Shown: piece by piece, positions 23,115 to 37,289 of the stretch
How positions within the stretch are numbered: the first letter of the stretch is position 1
Layout of the letters: each line of letters starts with the position of its first letter
Translations under genes and position numbers: made by a program
The notes under the pieces: model-generated
Seen by the model: the letters and a program-made list of their open reading frames with translations, nothing else
Database searches by the model: none
What the model was told of the DNA's origin: nothing
NCBI GenBank assembly: GCA_936450465.1
Contig: OW388300.1
Coordinates: 41,758,358-41,822,357, forward strand
Length of the DNA stretch: 64,000 nt
Reading direction: 5' to 3'
Source of the DNA: Gibbula magus
Taxonomy: Eukaryota; Mollusca; Gastropoda; Trochida; Trochidae

Positions 23115-25520
23115 TACAGACAAAGAAAAATTATTACAAATTTTAAAAATAAGGTAAAAAATATAATATTATTTATTAAGAGCTTGACTTCAGTAGGATG
23201 GTCATAATATGATCGGCACTTTGCCTGTTGCTTATCTGTATTATTGACTGAACATTCATCTCATCTTGCATTCATCACTTGTTGACATAAGTCATTAAAA
23301 ATAAAATTGGCGTATAGATGTAGATTAGAAGAAGATTAGAATGTAGGAATTTTTGTCAATTGCTATGTGATAGTTTGTGATATGAGACAAAACGGTCGCC
23401 ATTTAGTTAATTGATCATTGAATTATAAATTATAGTCCAATGTTAATGTATATTTTCCATTTTTGGTAAAATATAACCTTACACAGATTCAAAACGAATC
23501 TATATCCAGTTTCATGTAAAAAGAGTGTTGAAAAAAGGTGTAAAATGCCAATCTCATACTCCCAACTCTTTCCCCTGGGATACCATTGTCTGTCTTCCCG
23601 AACAAATTATATAAATGATGAATAAAATAATGATGTTATCCTCAAGCAGATTATTTTGTCATCTTGACATTTAATATTTCATTTTCACCGGCTGGCTGGC
23701 AACTTTTTTCTTTCCCTCAGACCTGCACAGAGGATGAGTATACAAAAACACTCCACTGGTTTGGTGATGCAAGTTATTAGATTAGGATTCTATCCGCGTC
23801 AACAGTCCGGGGTTGAGATGACACCATGAGCTGTATGTCAAAAGTGAGTTTGTTTTGTACAGAATTACTGTGAGCTTAGTAAATAATAAATAATTCTTCT
23901 GCATTAACGCTTTACCTTATGTTATAGTAACAATGTAATATTTCAAAAACGTTCAGAAATGAAGAAATAGTAATACAATTTAAGATGAACATGTTTGATT
24001 GTTCCATAAAATCTTCACATTTTGTGAAAAATCACTTTTCACAGTTTGATAATGTGAATTTTAAAAACGTCTCGTACATGGACATAGAAATGTTGTTATT
24101 TGCAGACATATAATCTTGACTCAAGCATGAATACCCAGATTGCCTTACCTATATATTCACTGGGGTGGCTATCGTGTATCAAACTGTGATCAATCACTTT
24201 GACTGTATCTCATTTGAAGTGAAAATGTCTACAGCGATCAGGAATTGGAATGTTCACCTGGCCAGCGCAAGTGAGTAAATACATTCTCCAGATGTCATCG
24301 TCTGTTCAAGTAATTGAATTCCATGAAGAAAAGTGAGTTTGTTGTCGGAATAATGCAATCATAGAGTAAAGGTCATCCCGTAGTTAATGGGCTCTTGTAC
24401 TCAATCGGCCTTTTGACGGGTGAAATGCTGAAGTGTGTTTCAGCAAGTGTACATGGACTTCACGATTCAAGCTCATCCTGAACTAAATATAAAGGTGGAA
24501 CAGTCCTTAGAAATTATTTAATGGTTGAATAATAACTTGTGAAATTCTGCCCAATTAAATCGGTACAATGGTTATATTGAAAACATTTTATACTATGCGT
24601 TATTAAATTTGTCATATTGATGTTTGGTCATTGGTAATAAAGAGAAACCAGTAAATTATATTCAAAACCATGAACAATTTACATTTTCTACCCAGTGGTA
24701 ACACCTTTTAATTGCAGGTACGTGTTTCACTTAATTGGAAATATAAATTTATATTGGTTGATAATGGTATAAGGATCTAGACTCAAACGTCACCATTGCC
24801 GTAACTACAAGCAAATCTTCGAGCGACCATCTTCGAGGAAGTGGCCTACATTTGCCTGTAGTTACTATAAAGTTGCAATAAAGTTGTTACGGTAAGATAC
24901 CAGGAACGATTCAAGTATGTCACATGTATCAGGGATGTAAAATGATTGTAGAAAACTCTTTTCGAGATTGATTGCTTTTGCTTTTGAGAAAAAATGCATC
25001 GATTTTGATGATGTTTGTTTTAATCAAACGAGAAATCACTGCGCTTTAAACCTGTAATATGTATGACATGTAAAATGTGTGGTAACATTTTGAAATGAGG
25101 ATTTGTTTCTTTCTTTATTTATTAGTATAGGGTATATCGAATCGAAGTATTTGACCTAGGAAATGTTCGGTTCAGCAATACAAGCCGCCGTGGTAGAACT
25201 GACCTTTTTACATTTCTGGTTTACATTCGCTTGAACAAGAGCATATAGTAAGATAAGCATTGCAATTCAACATAACATGATCGTCAATATCCTCATAGTC
25301 ATATAAGTGATTGTTTATCTTTGCAATTCCAGACTAATATGTTACTACAATAAGTGAATTCCGCAGTTAAACAAAAACTTCTGTTAAAGGATTTTTTAAA
25401 AAGATCTCCTTCAGACAACGTCTAGATATGGTATATGTTATGCTACATCTATTGAAAACCACAAACTAAATCCTTAAAGTTTTGTTTTGCAATCAAGAGT
25501 GTCTGTAAATCTGTCTTCGT

Positions 25521-26139
25521 GGCTGCGTTCATTTTGAACTCAGCGTGTTGCATGTGCGATCAAAATGTTTATCGAACGACCTTTTTGTCACTCTCATGTG
25601 CACTCTTGAGTCACTCGAAGCCCCTCCTGTTAAATCGAGGAGGGAGGTCGTGAGAGTAACGGAAGTACGTCATTTTACGCGGTGTTTGTCTATATTCTTC
25701 CTAACCCTCCGACTTACTTAAATATTTAAACACATTCGTGATAAGTCGATTTGAGGTTTAGATTTGGGTAAATGTAAAATGTAGGTTATATGCATGATAG
25801 GTGTTTTCGAAGACCATACAAATTGATAGTTTCACTGATGTATGAATTTAGTGCATTCATGGACGGATTGTAAAATCGTAGACGATCGATCGATCGATCG
25901 ATCCTAGATCGGGCCATCCGTTTTTGGATTAGGTTATCCTTTTCAACACAGAATATTAGGGAAAATGAATGAATAAAATAATTAATAGATAAGTATAATT
26001 AAATTGCTGAGCCTAAAATAATTCTGTCGGCCATGTTGTTTGACGCTGGGCAACCAAGTGTGATACTCGTTGTCGTTCACGATAAGTGGCGACTGAGCAT
26101 GCTCAAGTTAACCTCGAGTGAGTCAAAACGAACCCAGCC
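25521..26139. mobile_element. TIR element of 0.6 kb, B1 only
   Basis: The ends are inverted repeats of about 25 bp with several mismatches: GGCTGCGTTCATTTTGAACT at 25,521 and, on the other strand, GGCTGGGTTCGTTTTGACTC from 26,138 downward. B2 reads straight through this place (GTAAATCCGTCTTC then GGCGTTCTTTTACTC, about 32,690-32,720), so the insertion or its loss is B-copy specific. The interior has a GC-rich hairpin (CCCCTCC...GGAGGG, about 25,621-25,646) and a (CGAT)n run. GGCTGGGTTC-type ends occur in hAT elements, but a clear 8-bp target duplication is not visible. Confidence 0.75.
25883..25903. repeat. (CGAT)n microsatellite
   Basis: Five uninterrupted tandem copies of the self-complementary tetramer CGAT, inside the B1-specific TIR element. 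Confidence 0.95.
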
Positions 26140-28370
26140 CTAAAGGGGGCGTTCTGTTACTCAACCAGTTGAAGCATACTGTATCCAATTACTGTTTTTG
26201 TCTCAGGTTCTAAGACGTAAGTGGAATAACAATCGGTTAAGCTTACCAAGTTCTTTAGAAGGCAGTATTTATTTTCACATTTTGAAGTCAACATCCAAGG
26301 ATCTATATCGTAGGACATTAATAACACTGATGTTGGACATGCATTTAATATAATTCCATGTATCTTATCAACAAGCTTGTGTATGTACATGGAAGAGATT
26401 TTACCACAAGATAAGTAGACGAATAATATGATTGTCTACCAAAATCGATTTACCTCTTACAGAGAGTGGGCCTTTTCATGGACGGATCAACAAATTAAAT
26501 AAAAACATTATCCGTATGGTGTCCCGAATTAGATCTGTAGTGTCAAGTTTCGTAACATACAACCAATGAGTGTTGAGACTATGGAAGGGATAAAAATGTG
26601 ACATTTGGTCCATCTGGACACTCTGAGTGACTTCATACTTCGTAGCATCGACATGGTGTCTACTTCATATGCAACTGACAAGTACATGTCATAACTACTT
26701 TTACACAAACGAATAGACGCAGAAACTTTTATTTCAGCATAGATATATGAGTTTTTGTCACCTTCTCTATCTTCGAAATTCACACTTAGTATTTCAATTA
26801 CTGCAAAAGTACTTGCAAAAAGACATGGACCACACACAGTTGCAACCTATTTATATTTCCATTGCTTGATTTTTTGGCGTTTGAGCAGTTGGTAGACCAG
26901 GCGGGTAATTCTGTTGATGTAATATTGAACTGTTCACAAAGCAATCAGCAGTCAAGGAGACAATGCATCCTCTCTGTAACAGTTAGCATTGAATGTAATT
27001 GAAAATCAAGTAGAAATAGAATTCTCCAATGTTCCTCGATTTGCAAATGTTCAACTCAAACTTTATTGCAATCTCCTTCAGACTGTTATTACCTTACATA
27101 ATACTGTTGATTGGATTTGTCAATGTGTTTTGGTGTTTGAACAGAGAGGATAAGAGGTTTCCTCCTCGTGAAGACGGAATTATCGATGCTGTTGATTGAA
27201 AAACAGATCTCTTTAGTTTTAGTTTTGGTGTTTCTCTGAATTCTATGAGGCATGCATGAGTATTAACTTTTCAACTAAGAAGTTTGGAAATCGTTAAACT
27301 ACTTTGTCCTTGTGCAATGTAGTTTAGTTCATATTTATATACATAATGTTCTGACTGTGACCAAATAAATTGATGCGTCATCAATGTGTTCAATTCCAGT
27401 TGTCATGTATACGTTTAATCATAAACATTATGCAAAAGCATGTATACGATAATTAATCTAAATATTCCGGTTTTTAACAAAGAATTGAATAGAAGAATTA
27501 AAACAAACAAGATAGTCAATAGTTCCATGCATATGAATATTTGTCCAGGAGGGAGACTGTAAAAGACAGAATTATTAATCTTGTAATATCAAAATCAAAT
27601 AAGTTGCTTTTATTACCATGGTGTCTCTTAATGCCACTGATAAAATTGATAAAAAATTATCTTTGACAGTTGAAGGTTTGTCTTGACGTTTATGAATCAG
27701 AGTATGAACAGTGTATTAAATGAAAACAAGGAATATCATCCACTGACACATTCAACTTTGATTTTCGATTGATATTCCAATATTCTTATAACAACCGGTG
27801 TCAGTCTACTAATTCATTTGAATATTGAAAACAACGATAACACGACAGCAAAGCAAAGGAAACAATCATTCCCCACAACTGACTAAGTAGATCCAACCAC
27901 GGGTTTCCGAGATTGAGAGGATATGTCAGCCTACGGATGTAACACTCCAATCAAGTTCCTGACACATATTTCCAAAACTAATCAAGGAGAACCAAGAGAA
28001 TGTCGCTGTTAATTCTGATTTCTTAAGTTTCATTTGAAAGTGTGAAAATTATCTTTGAAATTAAGAAAAAGGGACATGATTGTTTACTCGGAACTGAACA
28101 GAATCATTACATTCTCTTATTTTTCCTAACAGAGTCTGTTTAAATGATTAATTCACATTGACATTTAAAATTAAAAGAACATATTTTCTCCCAGAGATTA
28201 TATAAACTGAGGAGTGTTGACTGACTGTTGACCATTGTATATGATGGGCAATGTGATTGCAGTTCGTACAACGTCAGCATTTAATGGCCATTACTTCCTA
28301 AATCAATAGACGGCGGAGTGATGGAGCGAATTGAAAAACAAACAGAAAAGTGCAATACAACTCGATTTAC

Positions 28371-28819
28371 ATGTAAGATAGGAAATTATAATTGTACTAT
28401 TCATAACATGTATGTAAAACATGTAGTATACCTTATAGTAACTGTAAACAGTTGATGTTTGCCGATCATTGATAGTGAGGATATGAGGAACTGACGACCA
28501 AATAGTCTCGCATGCAATTTCTATTGTAATTGTATGATGTGTTTAATCCTAAAATTGATTGTTTTTAAAAAACGGAAAGTCGATTTAAAATCTGTGCAAC
28601 GTTAAAACATTAAAGTGTTTAAAAGATACAAAATGATTACAAAATATATCCGTATATATATTAATTTCCATGTGTTTATGTACATTGTATATCCATCATA
28701 TTCAATTTTAGAAAATAACATTATACATAAGTACTTTTGGAAGCTTATATTTCATTAAGCAGTAAAAACATATGTTAAAACAACTAAACAATAAACACAT
28801 GCAGGTATTATCAGCGATA
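28371..28819. other. Junction between B1 and B2
   Basis: About 450 bp that I cannot pair with the sequence just before B1 or after B2. No gene is seen. It is AT-rich with short TATATA runs. Confidence 0.5.
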
Positions 28820-28940
28820 ATTAAAATCAGTAGTGTTTATTTTTCAAAAAAGACAGAGTTAAAACCTATGATTACTGCATGGTTTACAATGATAAAATAA
28901 ATCAAGGTGGCGATTCGACACTTTCATGCATTAAATATAT

Positions 28941-28983
28941 TATGTGTGTGCGTGTGTGTGGGTGGATGTGTGTGTATGTGTGT
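28941..28983. repeat. (TG)n-rich microsatellite
   Basis: An interrupted TG repeat with CG, GG and TA interruptions, directly after an AT-rich run. It is absent at the B1 counterpart (about 22,470). Confidence 0.9.
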
Positions 28984-31864
28984 ACAGACAATTATGAAGG
29001 AAGTTCTATGACTTAAGTAGTAACACATATAATAAGATATATCTATGATTCATAAAGTTCATTTCACAATAATATCATTTTATCTATATGTTAACAGTTA
29101 TATTTGCATATCCCCAACAATTCTTGGGAGTCACAAAACGGGACCGATTTTCCCAATGGTCTCCAAACATTCCAAGCAATTAATGTATTATCCTAGTGAC
29201 ATCTTAAATTATTTGAAAGCTAGAGTTGAGTAAAATGACCATATACATAATCTGATCAGGATAGTCGCCTGTTGTAATCTGTATTACTGATTATATATTC
29301 ATCTCATCTTACAGTCATCAATTGTAAACACTGGTTTCAATCAGTCTCTTGAAATTGTCTATTAATTCGTCAAAACATTACAATGTTTTATGTACATTTT
29401 CCATTTGCAATTAATGGAAAAAGAGTGTTGAAACAGGGTGTAAATGTCAAACTCTTACTCCCTTCTTTATCCCCCGGGATACCATTGGTTGTCTTTCTGA
29501 ACTGAATATATGAATAATAAATAAAATAATGAAATTATGCGCAAGTAGACTTTTTCAGGGATTTTTTGTTACAAAATTTTATTTGACAAGTTGTGTTCTT
29601 TCCTTTAGACATGTACAGAAGGCGGTTTCTGTGACACTCTAGTGGTTTGGCGAGCTAGTTATTAGATAATCGATTTACTTGCGGCACCACTCCGTGCTTG
29701 AGATGGCACCTTGATATATGTGACAAGAGAGAGTTGGTTTTGTACTCTGAGCTTTGTAAATAATAAATAATTCATCTGCATTAAATGCTTTACCATTTGT
29801 TATAGTAACAATGTTATCCTTCAACAACTTCCAATAATGATAAAATAGTAATACAAATTTAAGATGAACAATTTTGACTGTTGCACAAGATCATCATATT
29901 TTGCATATGTGCTGAAGAATAGGTGCGATATATGTAAGAACAATTATTTTCATAATTAATTTTAATTATTATTTTAAAACTTAATGATTGACAGTTTTAT
30001 TATTTTCTACCTGACTACTAAGATTTAACCACATGAACAAAAGCAATCTTTCACAGTTTGGTAATCTGAATTTTAAAACCGTGTCATAAGGGGAAGCAGA
30101 AATGTTGTCATTTGTAGGAATAGCATAAAATTTCAAACAGGAAAATCCAGATTGCCATACCAATATATTCGCTGTGCTGGCTATCGTGTATCAAACAGTG
30201 ATCAATCCCTTTGACTTTTCCTCATATGAAGTGGAAATGCCTACAGCTAACACTAATGGAAATTGTGAGACATTGTTCACCTGACAGTGAAAGTGAGTAA
30301 ATACACTCTCCAGATGCTATCGATCTGACTGTGTAATTTAAGTCCATGACGAAAGTGAGTTTGTTGTCAGAATAATAGTTAATGGACTTCTTGCCAAATT
30401 AACTGGGAACATGGTTATATTTAAAAAAAGTTTAAAACTATGCAATACTATTAAATTTGTTAAATTGATGTTGTGTCATTGGTAATAAAGAAATAGTTTT
30501 CAACACCAGTCAAATATTTTCAAAACCATGAACAATTTACAATTGCTGCCCCATTGTCAGAACTTTTATTTCCACAGATATCATACATTCATATTTGTTG
30601 GTATAAGGATCTAGACCGAAACGTCACCGTTGCTAAAACAAGAAGTCGATCATCCATGAAATCCTTCAAACACCGATTTTTAGAATGCCTCTCAAACAGT
30701 TGATACATCGTCAGCATGGAGACGGGGCAATCCAAATAATAAACGTATGCTTGAAGTCTTTTGATATTTTCCTTTGTAAATACAATTAATGAAGAGAAAT
30801 ACAACAAGATTTACATCACAGTTCGTTCTATCACTTTTGATTACTTCTTGGAACATTCTGTTATATTAGAAGCCTGACAGATCCTCTCCATCAAGGAACT
30901 GATCGGAACTTCCTACGGAGATAATTGAGTTCATTTGTTTGGAAATAATGTTTTCCTACATGTATGATCACTTCTCCAAAGGTTATTTTGTCAAATGGAT
31001 CAGTAGATATAAACAATTGTGGTACCCATGTGGTACTTCGTAAAGGGGTTTCATAACAATATGTGATAACAGATGGATGTCATAACACCTTCAAGTAATT
31101 TGATTGGTTAACGTTGAATTTTGGACTGCTTGGACTACTTTAGTTATTCATGAAACGAACGTGAATTCATTCATAAAATTACAAGTTATTTATGACAACA
31201 CTTACATCTATACTGTTTATCTCATTCTTCAGTTAATTCAAGAAATTGTACTCAACGCAATGATTGATTTTAATGAATAATTAACAAATACATCATGACC
31301 AGAGCAGAGCTAATAAGCACAACGTTGAGAATGCAGCAAGAGTGATTGCTCTCTGTCTAACCGTTGGGAATGCCATTGCAAGGAAATGCTATTCTCGGTC
31401 TCTGGATGAAAACAACGTGAACGTAAGGGTACACAGTGACTTTATACCAACAAGACAAAAATAACAGAAAGGAAAGGCATTTCACCGGTGATGTCCATCT
31501 AAATATTACATTAATGATGTTAATTTACATGTTACATGTTTACCGACAAACATACGAATGGCGGGTGCCATGGCATGAAGCTATTCAAAGGACGGATAAC
31601 TCTCATTTCCTGTCCTCGAGCAGGGAGATTTTATATTGCCCACGCATCCTTCAGAATGACTAGTTTGGTTTCGCCATTCTGAACACATGAAATATTTTTA
31701 TTTTAAAAGAGTGAATATTTAACGTAGCAATATTTTGAACTGCTTTGACACGATTGATATTACTCCGCTATTCCTTTCCTTTATAGGGACAACACACTTC
31801 CATTTTAACATACAATACATCGTATGAAATATAGGTTGGTAAATAAATAAGATACATAATTCGT

Positions 31865-31982
31865 TCCCCTTTGATATCAATGTTATGTCCCTCGTGAGAT
31901 AACTTTGGTTTGTCTCTCGCAAAGGCTCAAGACACAGCAAAGTTATTTCACTCGGGACATAAACTTGATATCAAAGGGGAAG
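31865..31982. repeat. Palindrome with 44-bp arms
   Basis: The arms 31,865-31,908 and 31,939-31,982 are inverted copies with a few mismatches; both contain CCCCTTTGATATCAA and an AAAGTTAT/ATAACTTT block. The spacer is 30 bp. It lies in B2-specific sequence. It may be a small foldback element. No host target duplication is clear. Confidence 0.85.
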
Positions 31983-33798
31983 CTCGTTAGATATCATATA
32001 AGTATGTACTGAAAAAGAAAATCCAAAGTTTTGAGAACTCTCGAAAAGCTTTAAAAAGAAGGTATCTTGGTTGATGACTGATTTCATTTTAACAAAGTGT
32101 TAAAGTTGATTCATCAATTTCTTTAGTGCCGATGTTTGTTTTAACCCATTTCATTTGAAGAAGAAAAGAGTATCATTAAGGATGAATTGCAAAAATATTT
32201 AGACTTAAAAAACAATTCCTCCCATATATCAATAAAATCTTATATTGACACCATTATACAAAATGATACAAAAACATACCTTCTTTGGTGAAGTGTGTTA
32301 GAAATAGTAAAACTTTCAATAAGAGCCAAGATTCAATACATGTCTACAAATTAGCATCGATTTCTTCCAAATACATGTAGATACGTCATACACATATAGA
32401 AACTTACTGAACTGGCAATTGGTTGTGAGGATTTCTTAAATCTCATGTCGATTGTAGTTGATACATATTTGTTCTGCATTATTATATATTTTTGACACAT
32501 ATCAATGGAAATATAATATAGCGTCTCATTCAATGGCGTGATATTCAATATCCTCATAGTTTTATTACATTAATGATTTACGTTGCAAGTTTGTACAAAT
32601 GTTTGCATTAATGCTATGTTTTGCTGAGTGTCTTAGCGGATGAAAACCACAGATCTTAAAAGTGTTGCTATTCAGTCAACAGTATTTGTAAATCCGTCTT
32701 CTTGAGGAGGCGTTCTTTTACTCAACTAATTGAAACAAATTGCATCCAATTAACAGTTTTGTGTCAGGTTATAAGACGTAAGTGAAATTACAATAACGCC
32801 TTAGCTTAACAGGTGCTGTACCAAGTAAGATTCTACTCTGACATGTTAGTAATTGGGTTCAAATGGTATTGAGTATACATGTAGACGTCTTATTATTATT
32901 TCAAACCTGGAAGTCAACATCAAAACATCACTGATTACAGACATATATCTAATATCAGTTCATTTATCTTCTCAACAAGTTTGTTTAAGTATGAACATGG
33001 ACAAGATTTTACCACAAGTTAAGTAGAGGAATATATAGATTGTCTAGCAAGGTCTATTAACCTCTAGCTGGAAAGAGTGGACCTTTTCATGAACAGATCC
33101 ACAAATTCAGGATAAGTCACCTCAGGAACTATGGAATAGTGTTGGGGAGAAGATATTGATCTTGTAAAATGCATGCACTGATTGATAATATAATGTCAAA
33201 AAATAAAAAAAATGTAGGGTAATTTGTCTGATAATAGTGTCTTATTCATCAGGGTTATCAATATGCATAGTTCGAATATAAGTACTTCACATAACCAGGT
33301 TATTTCAGATACATGGAGTTTAATTATAATTAGTAACATTAAAGTGCCTACCGTGTAGAGGCCATGCATTAAACTGTGTTCAATTACTCCATTCCCATTT
33401 ATCCTCAACAACCAACTGCTGGGAGCACTAGAGTACTGAGGGACACACGAGATTGAAGATTCTCAACATTGAGCACATGTCATCCATCTGAACATGTAAA
33501 TGGATCCCTGTGTGGTCGATGTCAATTGAGGAAGTATCGTTACGTTTATCTTAGTTGAAACGTTAATTCGTTTGATTTTATCAGGTTTTAACAATCTGTA
33601 TCAATTCAGGGGTCACTGTAATATATATGCATCAGTTCAAACGACTTTTTATTTTAGGAATATGATCATGACTGTCAAAGTAAACATTCAAATCGATTTC
33701 ATTGATATATATATTGTTCCATAACTCCTGAAAACTGATAAAGGCATAACTATTCTTGTAAATGGTGCGACAAACACCGAAATAGACACCCATAATGA

Positions 33799-34157
33799 CT
33801 AAAAGGGGCAGTAGCATGTTATTTTCCGCTCAAAATAAGTCGATGAGATGTATTTGAAAAATAATGTCACCAAACTCCTTTCTCTCTTCGGAAAATCAAG
33901 TTAAATAATAAGTGTACATGGTTCGGTAAAGCCATGGGAATCGTTTTAGGAATTCAAAATAGTAAATGTGTTCACATTAAAGTGGCCGCCATGCAATTTT
34001 TGGTTTATATCGTTTACATCGTTTTTACCACTACGGATAACTGGTTTGTGTAACAAGATGTTTTACCCTACAGGTAAAATTAATGACATAAACTATCATT
34101 ATAAATGGGAAATTTGAAAAAATAAATTTGCAAAAAACGTGCTACTGCTCCTTTTAT
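33799..34157. mobile_element. TTAA MITE family 3, decayed copy
   Basis: It matches 37,290-37,649 over its whole length (shared AAAGGGGCAGTAGCA, GGTAAAGCCATGGGAATCGT, GGCCGCCATGCAATTTTT, TTATAAATGGGAAATTTGAA). The inverted ends AAAGGGGCAGTAGCA and the complement of GTGCTACTGCTCCTTTT are clear. The flanking TTAA has decayed to CTAA on the left and TTTA on the right, which suggests this is an older copy than the one in A2. Confidence 0.85.
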
Positions 34158-34389
34158 TCTTCGCTAGAGGGACCTGGTGTTTGTCTAACTTTACTTAATA
34201 TTTATAATGAGGATTCTTATACCGCACTATACTCCATGCTACAAAGGGGCATGCCAAAAGCGCACACACATTATTAATCTGATATAAGGACTAACTTCGT
34301 TCCTTATTATCCTTCTCAACTCACTGGGAGTATGCAACAAAGCTGCCAATTAAGTCGCTTTTTAAGGTTATCTCTCACATTGCCTTCAC

Positions 34390-34595
34390 TTCCATACCAG
34401 GTACTGCCGAGTTAACAGAGGCACAATTTGAATAATGTCATTTACCAAGGGTAACACCACAAGTCTTCACAACTCATGTCTCTGTGTGGGACAGGGAATC
34501 AACCCTTCAGACTCTCAGTTTATCCAACAATGAAGCGGGTCACCCACTCATTCAGCGAACTGCGCCGATTCTGAACTTCAATGGACCATGCACAG
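34390..34595. repeat. SINE-like dispersed repeat, copy 2
   Basis: Partner of 20,080-20,335. The preceding 34,240-34,390 (with ATGCAACAAAGCTGCCAATTAAGTCGC) may belong to the same element. No coding frame is preserved between the two. Confidence 0.45.
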
Positions 34596-36270
34596 TACAA
34601 CAACTGCAAGTAAGTTATACTGATTCCTTGTTTTTAGTAACTGCTTTTCACGCAAATGAATAAACAAACAAACTAACATATGTAAGCAGCAATATATGAG
34701 CCAATTTGTTGTTGTTAATTTATAAATCTACGAAATTCCCAGATAACATTTCAATCACTTCAAAAACATTTGATGAAAACACATGGACGATACACAGTTG
34801 CAACGTATTTCTATTGTCATTGGTTGATTTTTGCGCTTGAACAGTTGGTAGACTAGGTTCGTAATTCCTTAGATGTAATATTGAACTCGTCACACAGCAA
34901 TCAGCAGTCAAGGAGACAATGCATCCTCTCTGTAAGAGTTAGAATTGAACGTAATTGAAAATCCCGTTGATGTAGAATCCTTCATTGTGGCTGGATTTGC
35001 AAATGTTCAATTTAAACTTTATTGCAATCTCCTTTAGACTGTTATTACCTTACATAATAATGTTGATTGGACTTGTCATTGCGTTTAGGTTTGAATAGAG
35101 GGGATAAGAGATTGCCTCCCCATGAAGACGGAATTATCGATACTGTTGATTGAAAACTAGTTCTCTTTAGTTTTAGTTGAGTGTTTTCTCTGAATTCTAC
35201 GAGACATGCAAATTAGAGTTAGAGTTATTAAGTCGTTAAAACACTTAGTTGTCTAATTTAGTTCAGTTCAGAATTACAGAGAACATGTCCTGATTGTGAC
35301 CAAATGAATTGATGAGCACATTTTGTCAATGTGCCATTCTGCAATGTCAAATAACTGAAATAATGAGTGTTTGTAATAACAGTTGCCATCTAAACATTTA
35401 ATCATGAACATTATATACATATATGTTTACGATAAATGTCAGAACCAAATTCTCTAACTAAAACTTTCACATTTTTATGAAATAGCATATTCTCGACAAA
35501 CTATCTAATGTTTTAGGCAAAGAATGGCAACATACAATATAGTTAAGATTTCTGTTCATCTAGGTATTTTTCCAGCAGGGATACTGCAAAAGGCAGAATT
35601 ATTAATCTCGTAATATCTAAATCAAATAAGAATGGTTTATTTTATTTATTATTTAACAAACACGCCAGCTGCGTTTATTACTACGATGTGTCTTAATGCT
35701 ACTGATAATAGTGACTTTGGAATCTTTCTCTTGACGTGTGAATGAATTAGAACTTGAAGAACAAGGAATATTTTAAAAAGATAGTTAAAGTATAGGAAAC
35801 AATCATTCGTGACAATTGACCCTGAAGGTAGATACGAACACGTGTTTCCGAGATTGAGAGGATCTGTCAGCCTACTGATGTAACACTTTCATCAAGTTCC
35901 TAGCATTATTCCCAAAACTAATCAAGGTGAACCAAGAGAATGTTGATGTTAATTCTGATTTCTTTAGTTTCTTTTGAAAGAGATACTATTGAAGTGTAAT
36001 TTTAAATGTAACATTGAAATTAAGAAAAGGTGGGTCGCTTTTTCAAACAGATATTATTGTTTACTCGAAACTGAATTTTACATTTTCTTATGTTTCTTAA
36101 CAGAGTCTGTTTTTGGTCAATTTACATGTACTTTGACATTTAAAAGTAATAAGACAGCAGTTTCCCCACGGATTATATGAACTGAGGTGGTGTGACCGAT
36201 TTCTGATCATTGGATTTGTTTGGCGATGTGATTACTGTTTCTGGAACTGCAGCATTACTTGGCCACGGTT

Positions 36271-36929
36271 TCCTAAACCTACCTTATAAACATGATGTAT
36301 AGAATTGAAAAGCTTAAGGTAGCAAAATATAATTCATAACGTTTATTCAAAACAGGTAAAAAACCTTAAAAGAACTGTAAGCAGAAGTTGGTTGCAGACA
36401 ATTGACAATTTTCTTTTCTTGTTCGAGTTTAGTCAGAAAAAGTTTGAAAGATAGAATTGAAGAATTTCATGTTTCAAATCAATAAGACACATTGGTGAAG
36501 GCATAAGTAACTAGTATACAGTTTCAGTCATAAACAGCAGTATGTATCTTTAATGACATGATCATATTAACTTTATTCTAAATATAATATTAAATACACA
36601 TTTTGAAATTAATTAGGCAACATCTGTTTTATTATGATGTAATAATAACTAAAAATGTTTTCTTTTGTACGTTTTATATATTTTGATAATTTAATGGTGT
36701 AGATATTGTATGAAACAGGCAAAATTTGAAAACTTACTTTCAAGCGGATGTGACAAAAGTTTTAATACTCGCATGATGTCCTCATGTCAATATATGTGAG
36801 TGAAGTGATCTCAACATTTAACACAACACTGTAAAGTTGAAACATGTTGTTATAAACGGATGTGGATGTGGAAGCATCATCGTTGCATGAACAAACGCAA
36901 TTTAACATTGCAAATATGCATCTTCAAAC
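36271..36929. other. Unannotated sequence between B2 and A2
   Basis: AT-rich. No gene, repeat partner or RNA is recognised. Confidence 0.5.
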
Positions 36930-37289
36930 AGGAGAATTGACACAGACATAGTGTGTTCGATAAGACGCCAAATGGCAATACTGATTTGTTTATATGTTAT
37001 GAAAATAGTATGCATCAAATGGTTAAGTATATGTTCCCGAAAAAGTATTACTTTTCGAAATAAATGAAGAATGGAAATGAGACATTTTGGGACATATATT
37101 TGTTATTATATATTATTATATAAACTACACACAGTTTGGAATGCTATTATTGTGCAGTGACAAACTTAGAGTTGTACTTTGGAGTCGCCATTGTGTTTTC
37201 CATGGGAGAAACAAAATCTGCCAGACAATTTTATAGCTTTTGAATCATTTTCTACCATAAAAGTTATGCTAGGTTTTAAAACACATCTC

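Larger units (their letters stand above)
22380..28370 (+). repeat. Local segmental duplication, first copy (B1)
   Basis: Collinear with B2 (28,820-36,270). Anchors (B1/B2): 22,365/28,808 (TTATCAGCGATAATT); 23,520/29,410; 23,720/29,605; 24,185/30,185; 24,605/30,465; 24,770/30,600; 26,145/32,708; 26,400/33,003; 26,870/34,825; 27,100/35,050; 27,900/35,825; 28,130/36,095. Divergence is clearly larger than in the best parts of A1/A2. No conserved reading frame is seen. B1 alone carries the MITE at 22,647 and the element at 25,521. Confidence 0.85.
28820..36270 (+). repeat. Local segmental duplication, second copy (B2)
   Basis: Paralogue of B1 in direct orientation; anchors are listed under B1. 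It is longer because of sequence without a B1 counterpart at about 30,640-32,600 (including the palindrome at 31,865) and 33,090-34,720 (including a MITE and a SINE-like repeat). No protein-coding gene is seen. Confidence 0.85.

Noticed and set aside
25883..25903. CRISPR-like or regulatory array at (CGAT)n
   Set aside because: A simple microsatellite without spacers; eukaryotic context.
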